Shown here: piece by piece, positions 4,908 to 5,535 of the stretch | Layout: the number at the start of each line of letters is the position of its first letter | Position numbering within the stretch: position 1 is the stretch's first letter | Source: an uncultured Hyphomonadaceae bacterium | GTDB taxonomy: Bacteria; Pseudomonadota; Alphaproteobacteria; Caulobacterales; Hyphomonadaceae | DNA: 5,535 nt | Assembly (NCBI GenBank): GCA_937873805.1 | Contig: CALMWO010000420.1 | Coordinates: forward strand, 1-5,535 | Direction of reading: 5' to 3' | The notes under the pieces: model-generated | Told to the model about the DNA's origin: nothing | Database searches by the model: none | Seen by the model: only the letters and a program-made list of their open reading frames with translations | Translations under genes and position numbers: made by a program

Positions 4908-5535
4908 TTACTTCTTTTCCTGAGCAGCGACGCGGATGCCAAGCTCACGAAGCTGCTTGGTCGTGGCCTCACTGGGCGCATTCATGAGAAGATCCTGCGC
5001 CTGCTGGTTCATCGGGAACAGCGTGATCTCGCGCAGGTTCTGGACGCCGCAGACGAGCATGACGATGCGGTCCACGCCGGCTGCCATGCCGCCATGCGGC
5101 GGGGCGCCGAATTGGAACGCGCGATACATGCCGCCGAACTGCGCTTCGACATCGGCCTTGGTGAGGCCGGTGATCTCAAAAGCGCGAACCATGGTTTCCG
5201 GGCTCGCATTACGGATCGAGCCGGATGCGATCTCGTAGCCGTTGCAGACCATGTCGTACTGAAAAGCCTTGAGCGACAGCGGATCAACGCCGCTGTTAAG
5301 TGCTTCAAGACCGCCTTGCGGCATCGAGAACGGGTTGTGCGCGAAGTCGACTTTCTTGTCGTCCTCGTTCCATTCGTAGAAGGGGAAGTCGACGATCCAG
5401 CAGCATGCGAACTGATCCGGCTGCGTGAGGTTCAGCTCCGTTCCGACGCGGTTACGCGCTTCGCCTGCGAACTTGTAGAACGCTGCGGCAGGGCAGGCAG
5501 TGACGTCGCGCCCAGTGCGCGCAGGTGGGCAATGC
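4908..5535 (-). CDS. aspS: Aspartyl-tRNA synthetase, C-terminal part (5' end outside window)
   Basis: About 208 C-terminal residues of AspS, the class II synthetase that charges tRNA(Asp) in the cytosol and, in many bacteria lacking AsnRS, also tRNA(Asn). Recognisable blocks are WIVDFPFYEWNEDDKK, AHNPFSMPQGGLEALN, YDMVCNGYEIASGSIRN, the GAPPHGG stretch, and class II motif 3 as GMAAGVDR (5067-5090, with its ATP-binding Arg), then FPMNQQAQDLLMNAPS and a Lys-rich end. The reading frame stays open from TAA at 4908-4910 to the edge, so the internal ATG at 5324 is not the start. The final ~15 codons at the edge fit the family less well than the rest. It is upstream of the ParA operon on the same strand but separated from it by hairpins and 245 bases, so probably a separate unit. 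Confidence 0.95.
   Translation of the reverse strand, partial: HCPPARTGRDVTACPAAAFYKFAGEARNRVGTELNLTQPDQFACCWIVDFPFYEWNEDDKKVDFAHNPFSMPQGGLEALNSGVDPLSLKAFQYDMVCNGYEIASGSIRNASPETMVRAFEITGLTKADVEAQFGGMYRAFQFGAPPHGGMAAGVDRIVMLVCGVQNLREITLFPMNQQAQDLLMNAPSEATTKQLRELGIRVAAQEKK

Noticed and set aside
1..5535. tRNA, CRISPR, insertion sequence or canonical chromosomal parS
   Set aside because: No cloverleaf, spaced repeats, transposase motifs or TGTTTCACGTGAAACA-like site was seen on either strand.

Overview
The window is GC-rich, densely coding DNA that reads as the chromosome of an alphaproteobacterium. The aspartyl-tRNA synthetase fragment and the NrdJ-type C-terminal domain both have an alphaproteobacterial flavour, most like the Caulobacterales/Hyphomonadales side of the class. 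That placement comes from remembered family sequences, not from a search.

Layout. The left half (174-2582, + strand) is one large gene for an ~802-residue protein. Its last ~220 residues are an almost intact C-terminal part of the B12-dependent (class II) ribonucleotide reductase NrdJ: a TSCPD domain plus a Cys4 zinc ribbon. Its first ~550 residues are a shortened, strongly eroded version of the NrdJ catalytic barrel in which the catalytic cysteines and the substrate loop cannot be found. I read it as a ribonucleotide-reductase pseudoenzyme. Next comes a ~510-base intergenic stretch between convergent genes. It holds two tandem 21-codon genes (2881-2946 and 2961-3026) for very similar hydrophobic peptides, and several hairpins. 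The peptides are the least explained and possibly most novel item.

The right half is on the - strand, read right to left: the 3' end of aspS (running off the window at 5535), a hairpin terminator, a ~120-base region with several inverted repeats, a ParA-family ATPase with a long disordered tail (4662-3652), and 11 bases later a ribbon-helix-helix (RHH) protein with a proline-rich N-terminus (3640-3092). The last two form a tight operon with the architecture of a ParA plus RHH partition or positioning cassette. The inverted repeats upstream are candidate operator or centromere sites. Transcription that reads past the RHH gene would run antisense to the two small peptides.

I see no rRNA, tRNA, CRISPR array, insertion sequence or recombinase. 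Functional links between the three blocks (NrdJ-like protein, peptides, ParA/RHH) are not shown by the sequence.
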